DNA from: Bacteroidota bacterium
GTDB taxonomy: Bacteria > Bacteroidota > Bacteroidia > Flavobacteriales > Flavobacteriaceae
Direction: 5' to 3'
NCBI GenBank assembly: GCA_027592025.1
Contig: JAQCIQ010000011.1
Span: 1-64,000, forward strand
DNA length: 64,000 nucleotides
The number at the start of each line of letters is the position of its first letter. The stretch's first letter is position 1. Position numbers and translations under genes: made by a program. Below are positions 54,415 to 64,000 of the stretch, one piece after another. A model generated the notes under the pieces. The model ran no database searches. It was given only the letters and a program-made list of their open reading frames with translations, and was not told where the DNA came from.

Positions 54415-54422
54415 TACTTTTG
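54415..54422 (+). promoter_or_regulatory. -7 element of the alpha/beta hydrolase gene
   Basis: TACTTTTG is a full match, 15 nt before the ATG at 54438. I see no TTTG at the expected -33 spacing. It supports the start at 54438, not the TTG at 54354, which lies in the terminator. Confidence 0.45.
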
Positions 54423-54437
54423 ACAAAACTTCACACC

Positions 54438-55364
54438 ATGAAATGTGTTTCCTGTTTCTTCTTATTATTTCTTCAACTGACCTTTTCTCAAAATGTCGAA
54501 ACTACCTCTGTTGACATTGCAATTTCGAAATATATTGATGGCACTCTTCTCACCCCTGCTGACTCTATTAAGATCAATACATTAGCGATAATTATTGGGG
54601 GGTCTGGTCCAACAGATAGGGACGGCAATCAAAATTTCCTTAAATGCGATGCCTTGAAAAAACTTGCAATAGATTTAACTAACCAGGGCTTCTCAACTTT
54701 CAGGTTTGATAAGCGGGTAGTGAAAGACCTCAAAAAAGGGATCTACGACAACGAATACCTTTTCGATGATTTTGTCAAGGACACCAGAGATATTGTTGAT
54801 TTTTTCGAAGCCAATTTCGATTTTGATAAGGTAGTGCTGATAGGACACAGTCAGGGCAGCCTTATAGCCATGTTGGCCTCTTCCAAAGCCGATGGGCTTG
54901 TTTCGATTGCTGGGCCTGCAGAATCTATTGACGCAATCATTTCCAAGCAAATCAAGCAATCTGCTCCAGAGTATGCTGAGGCTGCTGATAAAGTATTGGC
55001 CTCTCTCAAGTCAGGTCAAATGGCAAATGAATATCCTTTTGTCCTAGCAAGTTTATTTAACCCCAGCATACAACCCTTTTTAATGAATTGGATGAGTTAT
55101 AATCCAAAAGAAATTTTTTCCAAAATGATCATACCAAGCTTGATCGTCAGTGGCAGTAACGATTTACAAATTGACCCCGAGCAGGCTCAAATGCTTGCTG
55201 AGGCCAATCTCTTGAGCCAATTGATGATTATTCCAAACATGAATCACGTGCTGGTTGACGTTTCTAAAGATCCTTTGGAAAACGCCAAGTCATATAATGA
55301 ACCCAAGAAACCCGTCAATGAGGAGCTCATTGCGGGGATTTCTAAATTTATAAAAAGCTTGTAA
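54438..55364 (+). CDS. Secreted alpha/beta hydrolase
   Basis: The ATG at 54438 with signal peptide MKCVSCFFLLFLQLTFSQ gives 308 aa. The alpha/beta hydrolase fold has IIIGGSGPTDRDGNQ (oxyanion area), the nucleophile elbow LIGHSQGSL, acid-side SGSNDLQIDPEQ, and catalytic His in MNHVLVD. This form is common among Bacteroidota esterase/dienelactone hydrolase-like proteins. It is exported to the periplasm or beyond; substrate unknown. It ends directly against the convergent small hypothetical gene (no gap). Confidence 0.87.
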   Translation: MKCVSCFFLLFLQLTFSQNVETTSVDIAISKYIDGTLLTPADSIKINTLAIIIGGSGPTDRDGNQNFLKCDALKKLAIDLTNQGFSTFRFDKRVVKDLKKGIYDNEYLFDDFVKDTRDIVDFFEANFDFDKVVLIGHSQGSLIAMLASSKADGLVSIAGPAESIDAIISKQIKQSAPEYAEAADKVLASLKSGQMANEYPFVLASLFNPSIQPFLMNWMSYNPKEIFSKMIIPSLIVSGSNDLQIDPEQAQMLAEANLLSQLMIIPNMNHVLVDVSKDPLENAKSYNEPKKPVNEELIAGISKFIKSL

Positions 55365-55634
55365 TTACTTTAGAGCGGCTAGCTTGGCCTTCAACTTTGA
55401 TTCTGCTGTGAGCAATTCTTGGCGAATTTCAGCAAAGTAACCCTTTTTAGAACGCTCGTCCTTGTCATTCAACTTTGATATCAAAATATCGAAAACCTCA
55501 ATAGTTTCGTCAATAATTGCTTCTGTTTCAGGCGCCTTTTCTGAGGTGTTTTGGCTTTGCCATACTAGAGCAGATTCAATAACCTCACCAAGAGTGTTAT
55601 TAATGTCTTTCTTTAAATCTTTAATCTTTGTCAT
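55365..55634 (-). CDS. Small conserved hypothetical protein (helical, acidic/basic)
   Basis: An 89-aa protein that I do not recognise beyond an impression of a flavobacterial conserved hypothetical. It is all-helical in outline: KIKDLKKDINNTLGEVIESA, ETEAIIDETIEVFDILISKL (20 residues) and a coiled Lys/Glu-rich tail. No signal or membrane segment. It follows manA by 17 bp and is probably in the idi-queD-manA unit. A weak -7 form (TATGTTTA) lies inside the end of manA. It faces the hydrolase gene tail to tail with no spacer. Confidence 0.7.
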   Translation of the reverse strand: MTKIKDLKKDINNTLGEVIESALVWQSQNTSEKAPETEAIIDETIEVFDILISKLNDKDERSKKGYFAEIRQELLTAESKLKAKLAALK

Positions 55635-55651
55635 ATCATTTTGTTAAGAAG

Positions 55652-56626
55652 CTAAACATAAACTTCTAAGAGCTTGGCGTAACTCGTTTCAAATTCAAAA
55701 CCCGCTACAGCCGCTGGAATGAGCAGGGTTTGGCCCTGAACCAAATTCCATTTATTATTGTTGAAATTTACGGTGAGATCCCCTTCTATGCAAATATATA
55801 TTAGAAAAGAATCAAATTTATTTATAATTTCAATTTTTTCATTGATTTCCAGGTAGTTACAACTAAAATATGGGCATTCTACTATAGGAGTCGAAGCGTT
55901 AAAACTCTTGTTATAGCCCCTTCTAAAGTTTTTTGGGAGTTCAAAATTAATGGCCTCAAGAGCCAAATCAGTATGAAGCTCTCTCGGGCGACCACTATCG
56001 TCCAATCGGTTCCAATCGTATAACCTATAAGTAACATCACTGGTTTGCTGAATTTCTGCCAACATCACTCCTCCGCCAATGGCGTGAACTCGACCAACGT
56101 CAATCATAAAGGCGTCGCCAGGACTCACCTGCTCATAATTCATGACTGATGGTAAAGTACCATCTTCCAAATGCTGCTGATAAACAGCAGCGTTCATAGG
56201 TTGATTGAAGTCAACAATTATTTTGGCCTGTTCATCGGCTTGCATGATGTACCACATTTCATTCTTACCAAAAGAATTGTGACGACTTAAGGCCAATTCA
56301 TCGTTTGGATGCAGCTGAATAGACAAGTCGGTTTTGGCATCAATAAACTTTATCAACAAAGGAAATTTTGAGCCAAACCTTTCGAAATTATGACCACCCA
56401 AAAATTCATCTTTATATTGCTCTACCAAATCGCTCAAGCGCATTCCATGAAAAGGCCCATCAGTAACAATCGAAACATCACCTTCGACATCGCTAATTTC
56501 CCAACTCTCACCAATGTGGTCCTCCTTAGTATTTTTGTTCAATAATTTTTCCAATTTATCGCCACCCCAAATTCTAGATTTGAGTATGGGTAAAAACATA
56601 AGAGGTTCTAGAGTTAATTGCGTCAT
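55652..56626 (-). CDS. manA: Mannose-6-phosphate isomerase, class I
   Basis: ManA interconverts fructose-6-P and mannose-6-P, supplying GDP-mannose for polysaccharide. It has 324 aa. Zinc ligands are in SIQLHPNDELALSRHNSFGK (Gln, His) and the catalytic ETSDVTYR-like segment appears here as EIQQTSDVTYRLYDWNR. ESWEISDVEGDVS near the start is typical. It overlaps queD by 4 bp, in idi-queD-manA. Confidence 0.92.
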   Translation of the reverse strand: MTQLTLEPLMFLPILKSRIWGGDKLEKLLNKNTKEDHIGESWEISDVEGDVSIVTDGPFHGMRLSDLVEQYKDEFLGGHNFERFGSKFPLLIKFIDAKTDLSIQLHPNDELALSRHNSFGKNEMWYIMQADEQAKIIVDFNQPMNAAVYQQHLEDGTLPSVMNYEQVSPGDAFMIDVGRVHAIGGGVMLAEIQQTSDVTYRLYDWNRLDDSGRPRELHTDLALEAINFELPKNFRRGYNKSFNASTPIVECPYFSCNYLEINEKIEIINKFDSFLIYICIEGDLTVNFNNNKWNLVQGQTLLIPAAVAGFEFETSYAKLLEVYV

Positions 56627-57045
56627 GCTTGTTGATTCAGACCTTCATAAGTCACGAAATTCCTCGGGGTTTCGTACAAGGTGATTTTTAAACTCAATTC
56701 CTGTGCAAGATGTGGCTTCAATCGGTTATATATGACTACCGCAATGTTTTCGGCAGTAGGGTTTAGCAATTCAAATTCTGGAACATCCAAATTCAAATTC
56801 TTATGGTCCAAAGCGTTTTCAATCTCAGATTTAATCAAATCCTTTAGAATTTTTACGTCCATAACAAAGCCCGTATCAGGATCAATTGGACCTGTCACGC
56901 TGGCTATCAGTTCGTAGTTGTGACCGTGAAAGTTTGGGTTGTTGCATTTTCCAAAAACCTGATTATTCTTTTCTTCGCTCCAATCTGGACGAAACAACCG
57001 ATGGGCTGCATTAAAATGTGCCTTTCTACTAACCGTAACTATCAT
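56623..57045 (-). CDS. queD: 6-carboxytetrahydropterin synthase QueD family
   Basis: QueD turns dihydroneopterin triphosphate to 6-carboxytetrahydropterin in the queuosine/7-deazaguanine pathway. It has 140 aa. Zinc histidines are in AHFNAAHR and FHGHNYEL; the catalytic Cys is in GKCNNPNFHGH. The end has the usual LKITLYETPRNFVTY with the pterin-binding Glu. Other queuosine genes are not in this window, so a PTPS-like function in another pteridine pathway is not excluded. 4-bp overlaps on both sides. Confidence 0.9.
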   Translation of the reverse strand: MIVTVSRKAHFNAAHRLFRPDWSEEKNNQVFGKCNNPNFHGHNYELIASVTGPIDPDTGFVMDVKILKDLIKSEIENALDHKNLNLDVPEFELLNPTAENIAVVIYNRLKPHLAQELSLKITLYETPRNFVTYEGLNQQA

Positions 57046-57563
57046 GCCGACGCCTGTATATGTTCGTAAAACTGATCAAAAACTATTTTAAACCAAGCCG
57101 TATATTTTTCAGGAGAATCAGCTAAATCGCGCTTCAAATCATCAAGATTGACCCAGGCCCAATCTGCGACCTCTTCATCATTAACAAGGGGTTCTTGGTC
57201 GCAAACACCCACAATCACATGATCCAATTCATGTTCGGTTAACCCATTACCCATATCCGCTTTGTACAAAAATGTAAAGGCCTCTGTCAAGTCAGATGAG
57301 ATTCCCATTTCCTCGTTCAATCTTCTATGAGCGGCAGAAAGGGAGTCTTCGTCACGACGTTGGTGACTACAACAAGTATTGGTCCAAAGTCCAGGAGAAT
57401 GATATTTAGAAAAAGCACGCTGTTGCAACAACAGTTCGCCTTTTACATTGAGAATAAAGACCGAAAACGCTCTATGAAGTTTACCTAGTTCGTGAGCCTC
57501 CATTTTACCCATCTCACCTATGACATTATCATCTATGTCAACCAATATCACTTTTTCTTCCAT
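57042..57563 (-). CDS. idi: Isopentenyl-diphosphate isomerase, type 1
   Basis: Idi isomerises IPP and DMAPP for isoprenoids (including undecaprenyl phosphate, menaquinone and carotenoids). The ATG at 57563 (MEEKVILVDIDDNV) gives 173 aa, the family size; the longer frame from 57635 is unlikely. The Nudix fold has TNTCCSHQ (catalytic Cys), AAHRRLNEEMGI (Nudix box), and DHVIVGVCDQEP. The first gene of idi-queD-manA. A -7-like TATTTTTA lies about 6 nt before the ATG. Confidence 0.92.
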   Translation of the reverse strand: MEEKVILVDIDDNVIGEMGKMEAHELGKLHRAFSVFILNVKGELLLQQRAFSKYHSPGLWTNTCCSHQRRDEDSLSAAHRRLNEEMGISSDLTEAFTFLYKADMGNGLTEHELDHVIVGVCDQEPLVNDEEVADWAWVNLDDLKRDLADSPEKYTAWFKIVFDQFYEHIQASA

Positions 57564-57644
57564 GTTGGTAAAAATAGCATCAAATTGTAAAACAAAGACC
57601 AAGTTATGGATAAAAATGAATCTTTTAAAACCCAACTCGAATGT

Positions 57645-57652
57645 TATCTTTG
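57645..57652 (+). promoter_or_regulatory. -7 element of prfC
   Basis: TATCTTTG is a full match, followed by the common C; 15 nt separate it from the ATG at 57668. The -33 area has only T-rich partial matches. It supports 57668 as the start, since an earlier start at 57641 would precede the transcript. Confidence 0.5.
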
Positions 57653-57667
57653 CACCAACTAAGAAAC

Positions 57668-59257
57668 ATGAATTTTAAAGAAGAAATTAAGCGTCGCAGA
57701 ACCTTTGGTATCATATCACATCCCGATGCAGGCAAAACCACGCTAACTGAAAAATTACTGCTTTTTGGAGGAGCCATCCAAGAAGCAGGTGCAGTTAAAA
57801 ATAATAAGATAAAAAAAACTGCAACAAGTGATTTTATGGAAATTGAACGCCAGAGAGGCATTTCTGTTGCCACGTCAGTATTGGCTTTTGAGTATAACAC
57901 TTATAAAATCAACATCTTAGATACTCCTGGACACAAGGATTTTGCTGAAGACACTTTCAGAACTTTAACCGCAGTTGACAGTGTTATTGTGGTCATTGAT
58001 GTTGCAAAAGGAGTTGAAGAACAGACGGAAAAATTGGTAGAAGTTTGTCGCATGCGGAATATTCCAATGATTGTTTTTATCAATAAAATGGACCGTGAGG
58101 GAAAAGACGCTTTCGATTTGCTGGACGAAGTTGAACAAAAGTTAGGACTACGGGTTGTTCCGCTAAGTTTTCCAATCGGCATGGGTTACGATTTTAAAGG
58201 CATCTACAACATTTGGGAGCAGAATATCAATTTGTTTAGCGGAAGCGAGAAAACTCAGATTTCGGATACCGTAAAAATTGAAGACATTAACTCACCTGAT
58301 CTCGATCAATTGGTCGGCGCCAAATCAGCTAACACCTTGAGAGAGGAATTGGAATTAATTGAAGAGGTGTATCCAAGTTTCGACCGAGACAGTTATCTGA
58401 AAGGCGATTTGCAGCCTGTGTTTTTTGGATCGGCTTTGAATAATTTCGGGGTTCGTGAATTGCTGGATTGTTTTGTAAGCATTGCCCCTTCACCATTGCC
58501 AAAGCAAAGTGAGGAACGCTTAGTTGATTCTGCCGAAGAAGATTTTACCGGATTTGTTTTTAAGATTCACGCCAACATGGATCCCAATCACAGGGACAGG
58601 TTGGCCTTTGTAAAAGTAGTGTCTGGTCAATTTAAGAGAAATACACCCTATCTGCATGTGAGGCACAACAAGAAATTGAAATTTTCAAGCCCAAACGCCT
58701 TTTTTGCCGAAAAAAAACAGATTGTCGATGTCTCCTACCCTGGCGATATCATAGGCCTGCACGATACTGGGAATTTTAAAATTGGTGATACCCTCACTGA
58801 GGGAGAATTGATTCACTATAAAGGCGTTCCGAGTTTTTCACCCGAGCATTTCAGATATATCAATAACGCCGACCCCATGAAAGCCAAACAGCTGTTCAAA
58901 GGAATTGATCAACTCATGGACGAAGGAGTAGCACAGCTCTTTACTTTGAATCTCAACGGACGGAAAGTCATTGGCACCGTTGGTGCATTACAATATGAAG
59001 TCATTCAGTACCGCTTGGAGCACGAATACGGTGCTAAGTGCAGCTATGAAAGTTTGAATGTGTACAAGGCCTGTTGGGTTGATGGTCGAAAGGCTGATCC
59101 AAAAGAAATGGATGAATTCAAAACGGTAAAACAGCGATTTTTGGCTGTTGACAAACGAGGGCAACTGGTTTTCCTGGCAGATTCTTCCTTTTCTCTACAA
59201 ATGACCGAGCAGAAGTATCCTAATATCACATTCCACTACACCTCCGAATTCGAATAG
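57668..59257 (+). CDS. prfC: Peptide chain release factor 3
   Basis: RF3 is a GTPase that frees RF1/RF2 after termination. The ATG at 57668 (MNFKEEIKRRRTFGIISHPD) gives 529 aa, the same as in E. coli. G1 HPDAGKTTLTEKLL, G2 RQRGISV, G3 DTPGHKDF, and G4 NKMDREGKD are intact, followed by domains II and III. It ends 1 bp before the convergent DUF3467 gene and is divergent from idi. Confidence 0.96.
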   Translation: MNFKEEIKRRRTFGIISHPDAGKTTLTEKLLLFGGAIQEAGAVKNNKIKKTATSDFMEIERQRGISVATSVLAFEYNTYKINILDTPGHKDFAEDTFRTLTAVDSVIVVIDVAKGVEEQTEKLVEVCRMRNIPMIVFINKMDREGKDAFDLLDEVEQKLGLRVVPLSFPIGMGYDFKGIYNIWEQNINLFSGSEKTQISDTVKIEDINSPDLDQLVGAKSANTLREELELIEEVYPSFDRDSYLKGDLQPVFFGSALNNFGVRELLDCFVSIAPSPLPKQSEERLVDSAEEDFTGFVFKIHANMDPNHRDRLAFVKVVSGQFKRNTPYLHVRHNKKLKFSSPNAFFAEKKQIVDVSYPGDIIGLHDTGNFKIGDTLTEGELIHYKGVPSFSPEHFRYINNADPMKAKQLFKGIDQLMDEGVAQLFTLNLNGRKVIGTVGALQYEVIQYRLEHEYGAKCSYESLNVYKACWVDGRKADPKEMDEFKTVKQRFLAVDKRGQLVFLADSSFSLQMTEQKYPNITFHYTSEFE

Positions 59258-59258
59258 T

Positions 59259-59576
59259 TTAGGCTTGACCGGTTGGTCCAAAGCTCAAGGGAATATGTGG
59301 CTGGTCTTTGTCAGAAATCACTCCGTGCTTTTCTTCGTAGCGAGAAATGTTTTCCGCTATAGCCTTATTGAGCCTTTTGGCATGTTGTGGAGTCAAAATA
59401 ATTCTGGATCTGACTTTGCTTTTCGGCGTGCCTGGCATAACGCTAATAAAATCCAAAACAAACTCAGATGGTGAATGATTGATTATAGCCAAGTTTGAAT
59501 AAACTCCCTGAGCTACACTTTCATCGATTTCAATATTCAACTGACCTTGTTTTGGAGTCTTATTAGAGTCACTCAT
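59259..59576 (-). CDS. DUF3467 domain protein
   Basis: A 105-aa protein of DUF3467: QLNIEIDESVAQGVYSNLAI start, SEFVLDFISVMPGTPKSKV, and RSRIILTPQHAKRLNKAI. It is placed 5 bp after rpoC, as commonly seen in Bacteroidota, and so is made with RNA polymerase subunits. Its job is unknown; a role in transcription is an attractive guess. No signal or membrane segment. Confidence 0.9.
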   Translation of the reverse strand: MSDSNKTPKQGQLNIEIDESVAQGVYSNLAIINHSPSEFVLDFISVMPGTPKSKVRSRIILTPQHAKRLNKAIAENISRYEEKHGVISDKDQPHIPLSFGPTGQA

Positions 59577-59581
59577 TTGTA

Positions 59582-62500
59582 TTAATTTAAATTGACCTCT
59601 TCTTCTTCAGAAAACTGAACCATTTGCTCCAATTCCTCTCTTGAACCTACGATATATGAATCGTATTTGCGCATACCTGTTCCAGCTGGAATTCTCTTAC
59701 CAACGATTACGTTTTCCTTCAGTCCTTCTAGAAGATCTACTTTACCATTGACTGCTGCCTCGTTAAGGACCTTGGTAGTCTCTTGGAAGGATGCAGCCGA
59801 TATGAAAGATTTAGTTTGAAGCGACGCACGGGTAATCCCTTGCAATACAGGCGATGCTGTTGCGGGACGAGCGTCACGAGCTTCGACTAGCGCTTTGTCT
59901 TCTCTTTTCAACAATGAATTTTCGTCTCTCAACTGACGAGCAGTAATAATTTGCCCTAATTTAAGGTTGACCGAATCACCAGCATTTTCAACAACTTTTT
60001 TGCCAAAAATCTGGTCATTTTCATTGATAAAGTCATATTTGTGTACCAATTGGTCTTCGAGGAACAAGGTGTCACCAGAATCGATGATTTGAACCTTTCT
60101 CATCATTTGACGCACAACTACTTCGAAATGCTTGTCATTAATTTTCACCCCTTGCAAACGGTAAACCTCTTGAACTTCATTAACAAGATATTGTTGTACC
60201 GCTGCTGGGCCTTTAATTTGAAGAATGTCTTCTGGCGTAACCGATCCGTCAGACAATGGCATACCAGCCTTGACATAATCGTTTTCCTGAACTAAAATTT
60301 GGTTAGACAATTTGACCAAATATTTCTTCACATCTCCTAACTTAGACTCAACGATAATTTCTCGGTTACCTCGTTTGATTTTACCAAAGGATACCACCCC
60401 GTCAATTTCACTTACCACTGCTGGGTTCGATGGATTACGAGCTTCAAACAGTTCGGTAACACGTGGAAGACCACCAGTGATGTCACCTGATTTAGCTGAT
60501 TTTCTTGGAATCTTAACAAGAATTTTTCCGACGTTAATGTTTTCACTATCGTCAATCATCAAGTGAGCTCCAACTGGAAGGTTGTATGAACGCATCACGT
60601 TGCCTTTCTTATCTTCGATGTGAAGCGTTGGAATTAACTTTTTGTTTCTAGATTCCGAAATCACTTTTTCTTGGAAACCGGTTTGTTCGTCAATCTCAAC
60701 TTGGAATGTAATTCCTTGTTCTATGTTCTCATAACGGACCTTACCGGCAAATTCGGAAATGATTACACCATTATAGGGATCCCACTGACACAACAAGTCA
60801 CCTTTTTTGATTTTGGAACCACTTTTTACAAAAATGCTTGAACCATAAGGAATGTTGTGATTGTTCAACACGTTGCCGGTGTTGGCATCTACCAATTTCA
60901 GTTCTGTTGAACGAGAAATTACGATATCGGCTTTCTCATCGTTAGCAGTTATTCCAGAAACAGTTTTCAAATCTTCCATTTCGGCAATACCGTCGAATCG
61001 AGCTACAATTTTATTCTCTTCAGAAATGTTACCCGCAATACCCCCAACGTGGAAAGTACGAAGCGTAAGCTGTGTACCTGGCTCGCCAATGGACTGAGCA
61101 GCTACTACACCGACGGCCTCACCGCGTTGAACCATTTTGCCTGTCGCCAAATTGCGACCATAACATTTGGAACAAATTCCTGTTTCAGCCTCACATGTTA
61201 AAGGAGAACGAACTGGCACCTTTTCAAGTGGTGAAGACTCAATATTTGCAGCAATTTGATCGGTAATATCTTCTCCCGCCCCTACTAACAATTCGTTGTT
61301 AAGTGGGTTAAAAATATCCTCGAGAGCTGTACGACCCACAATTCGAGATGCTAAATCTTCAACCACCTCTTCATTCTTCTTAAGTGCCTCTACCTCAACG
61401 CCACGCAGTGTACCACAATCCTCAGAGTTGATAATAACATCTTGAGAAACATCGACAAGTCGACGGGTTAAGTAACCAGCATCGGCAGTTTTAAGTGCTG
61501 TATCGGCAAGACCTTTACGAGCCCCGTGAGTCGAAATAAAGTATTCCAAAATAGAAAGACCCTCCTTAAAGTTCGACAAAATCGGGTTTTCGATGATTTC
61601 ACCACCTCCAGCATTAGACTTCTTAGGTTTGGCCATCAAGCCACGCATTCCTGTCAACTGACGAATTTGTTCTTTTGAACCTCGAGCTCCAGAGTCCAAC
61701 ATCATGAATACAGAGTTGAATCCTTGCTGATCTTCTCGAATTCTCTTCATCGAAAGTTCAGTCAATTCAGCATTGGTCGAAGTCCAAATATCGATTACCT
61801 GATTGTAACGTTCGTTATTGGTGATGAGACCCATGTTGTAATTGGCAACAATATTCTCAATTTCCTTCTGAGCACCATCAATCATGGTCTGTTTTTCAAC
61901 TGGAATAATGATATCTCCAAGACTAAATGATAATCCACCCTTGAATGCAAAATTGAATCCTAGAGTTTTGATCTCATCCAAGAATTGCGCTGTACGAGGG
62001 ACAGAGGTCACTTTTAAAATCTCTCCAATGATGTCTCTTAGTGATTTCTTGGTCAACAATTGATTAATATAACCCGCTTCACGTGGCACTTTTTCGTTAA
62101 ACAACACCCGACCTGTCGAGGTTTGAATGATTTGCGACACCAACTCACCTGATGCATTAAAGTCCAAAGTGCGCACTTTGATTTGAGCATTGAGATCGAC
62201 TTTTTTCTCGTTGTAAGCAATGACAACCTCTTCGGGAGAGTAAAATGTCAACCCTTCACCCTTTACAACCAAATCTCCTTCAGACTTCATGATTTTGGTC
62301 ATGTAATAAAGACCCAAAACCATGTCTTGAGAAGGAACTGCCACTGGTGAACCATTAGCAGGGTTCAAAATATTGTGGGATGCAAGCATCAACAATTGAG
62401 CCTCTAGAATTGCTTCTGGGCCTAAAGGAAGATGCACCGCCATTTGATCCCCGTCAAAATCGGCATTAAAGGCCGTACAAACTAGTGGGTGCAACTGGAT

Positions 62501-63889
62501 GGCTTTGCCCTCGATCAATTTTGGCTGAAAAGCTTGAATTCCCAATCGGTGCAAAGTAGGAGCGCGATTCAAAAGAACTGGGTGTCCTTTCAAAACGTTT
62601 TCCAAAATATCCCATACTACGGGCTCCTTTTTGTCTATAATTTTCTTGGCAGATTTTACCGTTTTTACAATTCCACGCTCAATCAGTTTTCTGATGATGA
62701 ACGGTTTATAAAGTTCGGCCGCCATGTTTTTAGGCAACCCGCATTCAAACAATTTCAACTCTGGTCCAACGACAATAACAGAACGGGCAGAATAGTCAAC
62801 ACGTTTTCCGAGCAAGTTTTGACGGAAACGTCCCTGCTTTCCTTTCAATGAGTCAGACAGCGACTTTAAAGGACGGTTTGAGTCGGTCTTAACAGCGGAG
62901 GCTTTGCGGGTGTTGTCAAACAATGAATCGACAGATTCCTGAAGCATCCGTTTCTCGTTTCTTAAAATCACTTCAGGCGCTTTGATTTCGACCAATCGCT
63001 TTAAACGATTATTACGAATAATAACACGACGGTATAAATCGTTCAAATCTGAAGTGGCAAAACGACCACCATCTAATGGCACTAAAGGGCGCAATTCTGG
63101 TGGAATTACGGGAATTGTTTTGAGGATCATCCACTCTGGACGATTTTCTCTATTCTCTTTTGATTCCCTGAAAGCCTCTACAACTTGAAGTCTTTTTAGG
63201 GCCTCAGTTTTTCTTTGCTTAGAAGTCTCATTATTGGCTTTGTGACGCAATTCATAAGACAATTCATCAAGGTCAATTCGAGATAACAATTCGATCAAAC
63301 AATCCGCACCCATTTTGGCGATGAATTTGTCGGGGTCCGAATCGTCCATATACTGCTGCTCTATGGGCAAGCTCTCCATGATAGTCAAATATTCTTCTTC
63401 CGTCAAGAAATCCATTTTTTGTACAGAATCCCCTTCAGCATTTTTTGCAATACCAGCTTGGATTACAACATAACGCTCGTAGTATATGATCATGTCCAAT
63501 TTCTTGGAAGGTAATCCTAAGAGGTAACCAATTTTGTTTGGAAGTGAACGGAAATACCAAATGTGAGCTACTGGCACTACCAAGTTGATGTGACCTACAC
63601 GGTCGCGTCTCACTTTCTTTTCTGTAACTTCAACCCCACAACGGTCACAAACGATACCGCGATAGCGAATCCTTTTGTATTTACCACAGGCACATTCGAA
63701 GTCTTTAACAGGTCCAAAAATTCTCTCACAGAACAAACCGTCTCTTTCAGGTTTGTGTGTGCGATAGTTGATGGTTTCTGGCTTCAGAACCTCCCCTCTC
63801 GATTCAGCAAGAATGACCTCTGAAGAAGCTAATCCTATCGATATTTTATTGAACCTTTTTACAGTGTTATTATCTTGTTGTCTTGACAT
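59582..63889 (-). CDS. rpoC: DNA-directed RNA polymerase subunit beta'
   Basis: RpoC is the largest subunit of RNA polymerase. It has 1435 aa. The N-terminal zinc ribbon (C66, C68, C81, C84: [20 protein letters not shown]), the catalytic [12 protein letters not shown] with three Asp, the trigger/bridge region ([19 protein letters not shown]) and a second zinc site ([13 protein letters not shown]) are all present. It starts 27 bp after the rpoB stop and is followed by the DUF3467 gene. Full length for Bacteroidota. Confidence 0.98.
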   Translation of the reverse strand: MSRQQDNNTVKRFNKISIGLASSEVILAESRGEVLKPETINYRTHKPERDGLFCERIFGPVKDFECACGKYKRIRYRGIVCDRCGVEVTEKKVRRDRVGHINLVVPVAHIWYFRSLPNKIGYLLGLPSKKLDMIIYYERYVVIQAGIAKNAEGDSVQKMDFLTEEEYLTIMESLPIEQQYMDDSDPDKFIAKMGADCLIELLSRIDLDELSYELRHKANNETSKQRKTEALKRLQVVEAFRESKENRENRPEWMILKTIPVIPPELRPLVPLDGGRFATSDLNDLYRRVIIRNNRLKRLVEIKAPEVILRNEKRMLQESVDSLFDNTRKASAVKTDSNRPLKSLSDSLKGKQGRFRQNLLGKRVDYSARSVIVVGPELKLFECGLPKNMAAELYKPFIIRKLIERGIVKTVKSAKKIIDKKEPVVWDILENVLKGHPVLLNRAPTLHRLGIQAFQPKLIEGKAIQLHPLVCTAFNADFDGDQMAVHLPLGPEAILEAQLLMLASHNILNPANGSPVAVPSQDMVLGLYYMTKIMKSEGDLVVKGEGLTFYSPEEVVIAYNEKKVDLNAQIKVRTLDFNASGELVSQIIQTSTGRVLFNEKVPREAGYINQLLTKKSLRDIIGEILKVTSVPRTAQFLDEIKTLGFNFAFKGGLSFSLGDIIIPVEKQTMIDGAQKEIENIVANYNMGLITNNERYNQVIDIWTSTNAELTELSMKRIREDQQGFNSVFMMLDSGARGSKEQIRQLTGMRGLMAKPKKSNAGGGEIIENPILSNFKEGLSILEYFISTHGARKGLADTALKTADAGYLTRRLVDVSQDVIINSEDCGTLRGVEVEALKKNEEVVEDLASRIVGRTALEDIFNPLNNELLVGAGEDITDQIAANIESSPLEKVPVRSPLTCEAETGICSKCYGRNLATGKMVQRGEAVGVVAAQSIGEPGTQLTLRTFHVGGIAGNISEENKIVARFDGIAEMEDLKTVSGITANDEKADIVISRSTELKLVDANTGNVLNNHNIPYGSSIFVKSGSKIKKGDLLCQWDPYNGVIISEFAGKVRYENIEQGITFQVEIDEQTGFQEKVISESRNKKLIPTLHIEDKKGNVMRSYNLPVGAHLMIDDSENINVGKILVKIPRKSAKSGDITGGLPRVTELFEARNPSNPAVVSEIDGVVSFGKIKRGNREIIVESKLGDVKKYLVKLSNQILVQENDYVKAGMPLSDGSVTPEDILQIKGPAAVQQYLVNEVQEVYRLQGVKINDKHFEVVVRQMMRKVQIIDSGDTLFLEDQLVHKYDFINENDQIFGKKVVENAGDSVNLKLGQIITARQLRDENSLLKREDKALVEARDARPATASPVLQGITRASLQTKSFISAASFQETTKVLNEAAVNGKVDLLEGLKENVIVGKRIPAGTGMRKYDSYIVGSREELEQMVQFSEEEEVNLN

Positions 63890-63916
63890 GAGTTGTATAG
63901 TAATACTGTTGTGTTA

Positions 63917-64000
63917 TTATTCTTCTAATCTGATATCCAAGCTTAAACCTTTCAGTTCGTGCATCAATACGTTGAACGATTCAGGCAATCCAGGCTCTGG
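63917..64000 (-). CDS. rpoB: RNA polymerase subunit beta, C-terminal end (partial)
   Basis: Reading the minus strand from the right edge gives 27 residues, starting PEPGLPESFNVLMHELKGL and closing LDIRLEE, then a TAA at 63919-63917. PESFNVLxxELxxLxL is the known end of RpoB. The rest lies outside the window. It is directly upstream of rpoC, as in almost all bacteria. Confidence 0.95.
   Translation of the reverse strand, partial: PEPGLPESFNVLMHELKGLSLDIRLEE

Noticed and set aside
54354-54437. Upstream extension of the alpha/beta hydrolase
   Set aside because: It starts with TTG inside the htpG terminator; the ATG at 54438 begins a signal peptide and follows a -7 element.
57564-57635. Upstream extension of idi
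   Set aside because: The added residues are hydrophobic and not part of the family; the ATG at 57563 gives the standard length.

Overview
The window reads as a chromosomal segment of a Bacteroidota bacterium, most likely order Flavobacteriales, with roughly 40% GC. The evidence is the gene content: BshC, an OstA-like LptA relative, paired DUF368 proteins, DUF4295 next to L33 and L28, DUF3467 directly after rpoC, and a secreted Fn3/anchor-J protein. The recurring promoter form TTTG-N19-TAnnTTTG and the near absence of Shine-Dalgarno sequences point the same way. I see no rRNA, tRNA, CRISPR array, insertion sequence, prophage or integrase. This is mostly densely packed housekeeping DNA, and no intergenic stretch exceeds about 255 bp.

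Layout. 1-1899 (-): N-terminal 633 residues of a large secreted modular protein that runs off the left edge. 1989-3449 (-): pepD, divergent from 3521-8925 (+), which holds a DUF3810 membrane metalloprotease-like protein and two secreted amidohydrolase-fold proteins. 8978-23608 (+): a TrmH-type methyltransferase, rsh, fur, purA, two small proteins (DUF167, PhnA C-terminal domain), an OstA-like protein, a class III aminotransferase, a TPR protein, two tandem DUF368 proteins (undecaprenyl-phosphate recycling family), aroE and a DUF349 protein. 23605-35679 (-): mnmA-NMO-mazG; pyrG-yidC; guaA-LysM/PBP-osmC; bshC. 35787-41433 (+): M14 peptidase, di-haem peroxidase lipoprotein, a glycosyltransferase and a membrane flippase-like protein. 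41430-49251 (-): rimO; rpmB-rpmG-DUF4295; exonuclease-FAH hydrolase-cinA; E2 acyltransferase; recR-glycosyltransferase. 49361-50818 (+): sodium symporter. 50789-52165 (-): fabH and a CoA-binding protein. 52293-55364 (+): htpG and a secreted alpha/beta hydrolase. 55365-57563 (-): idi-queD-manA-small hypothetical. 57668-59257 (+): prfC. 59259-64000 (-): rpoB (tail only), rpoC, DUF3467.

Shared themes are nucleotide supply and the stringent response (rsh, purA, guaA, pyrG, mazG), envelope building (DUF368 pair, OstA-like, YidC, LysM/PBP, glycosyltransferases, idi, fabH), and translation or RNA maturation (mnmA, rimO, prfC, L28, L33, TrmH-type). I did not find a clear new multi-gene system. The best leads are a secreted protein in which a second domain appears to split an Fn3 domain, an amidohydrolase-fold trio with only one metal-competent barrel, a Fur protein lacking its usual CxxC, and several -7 elements placed so close to start codons that leaderless transcripts are predicted.
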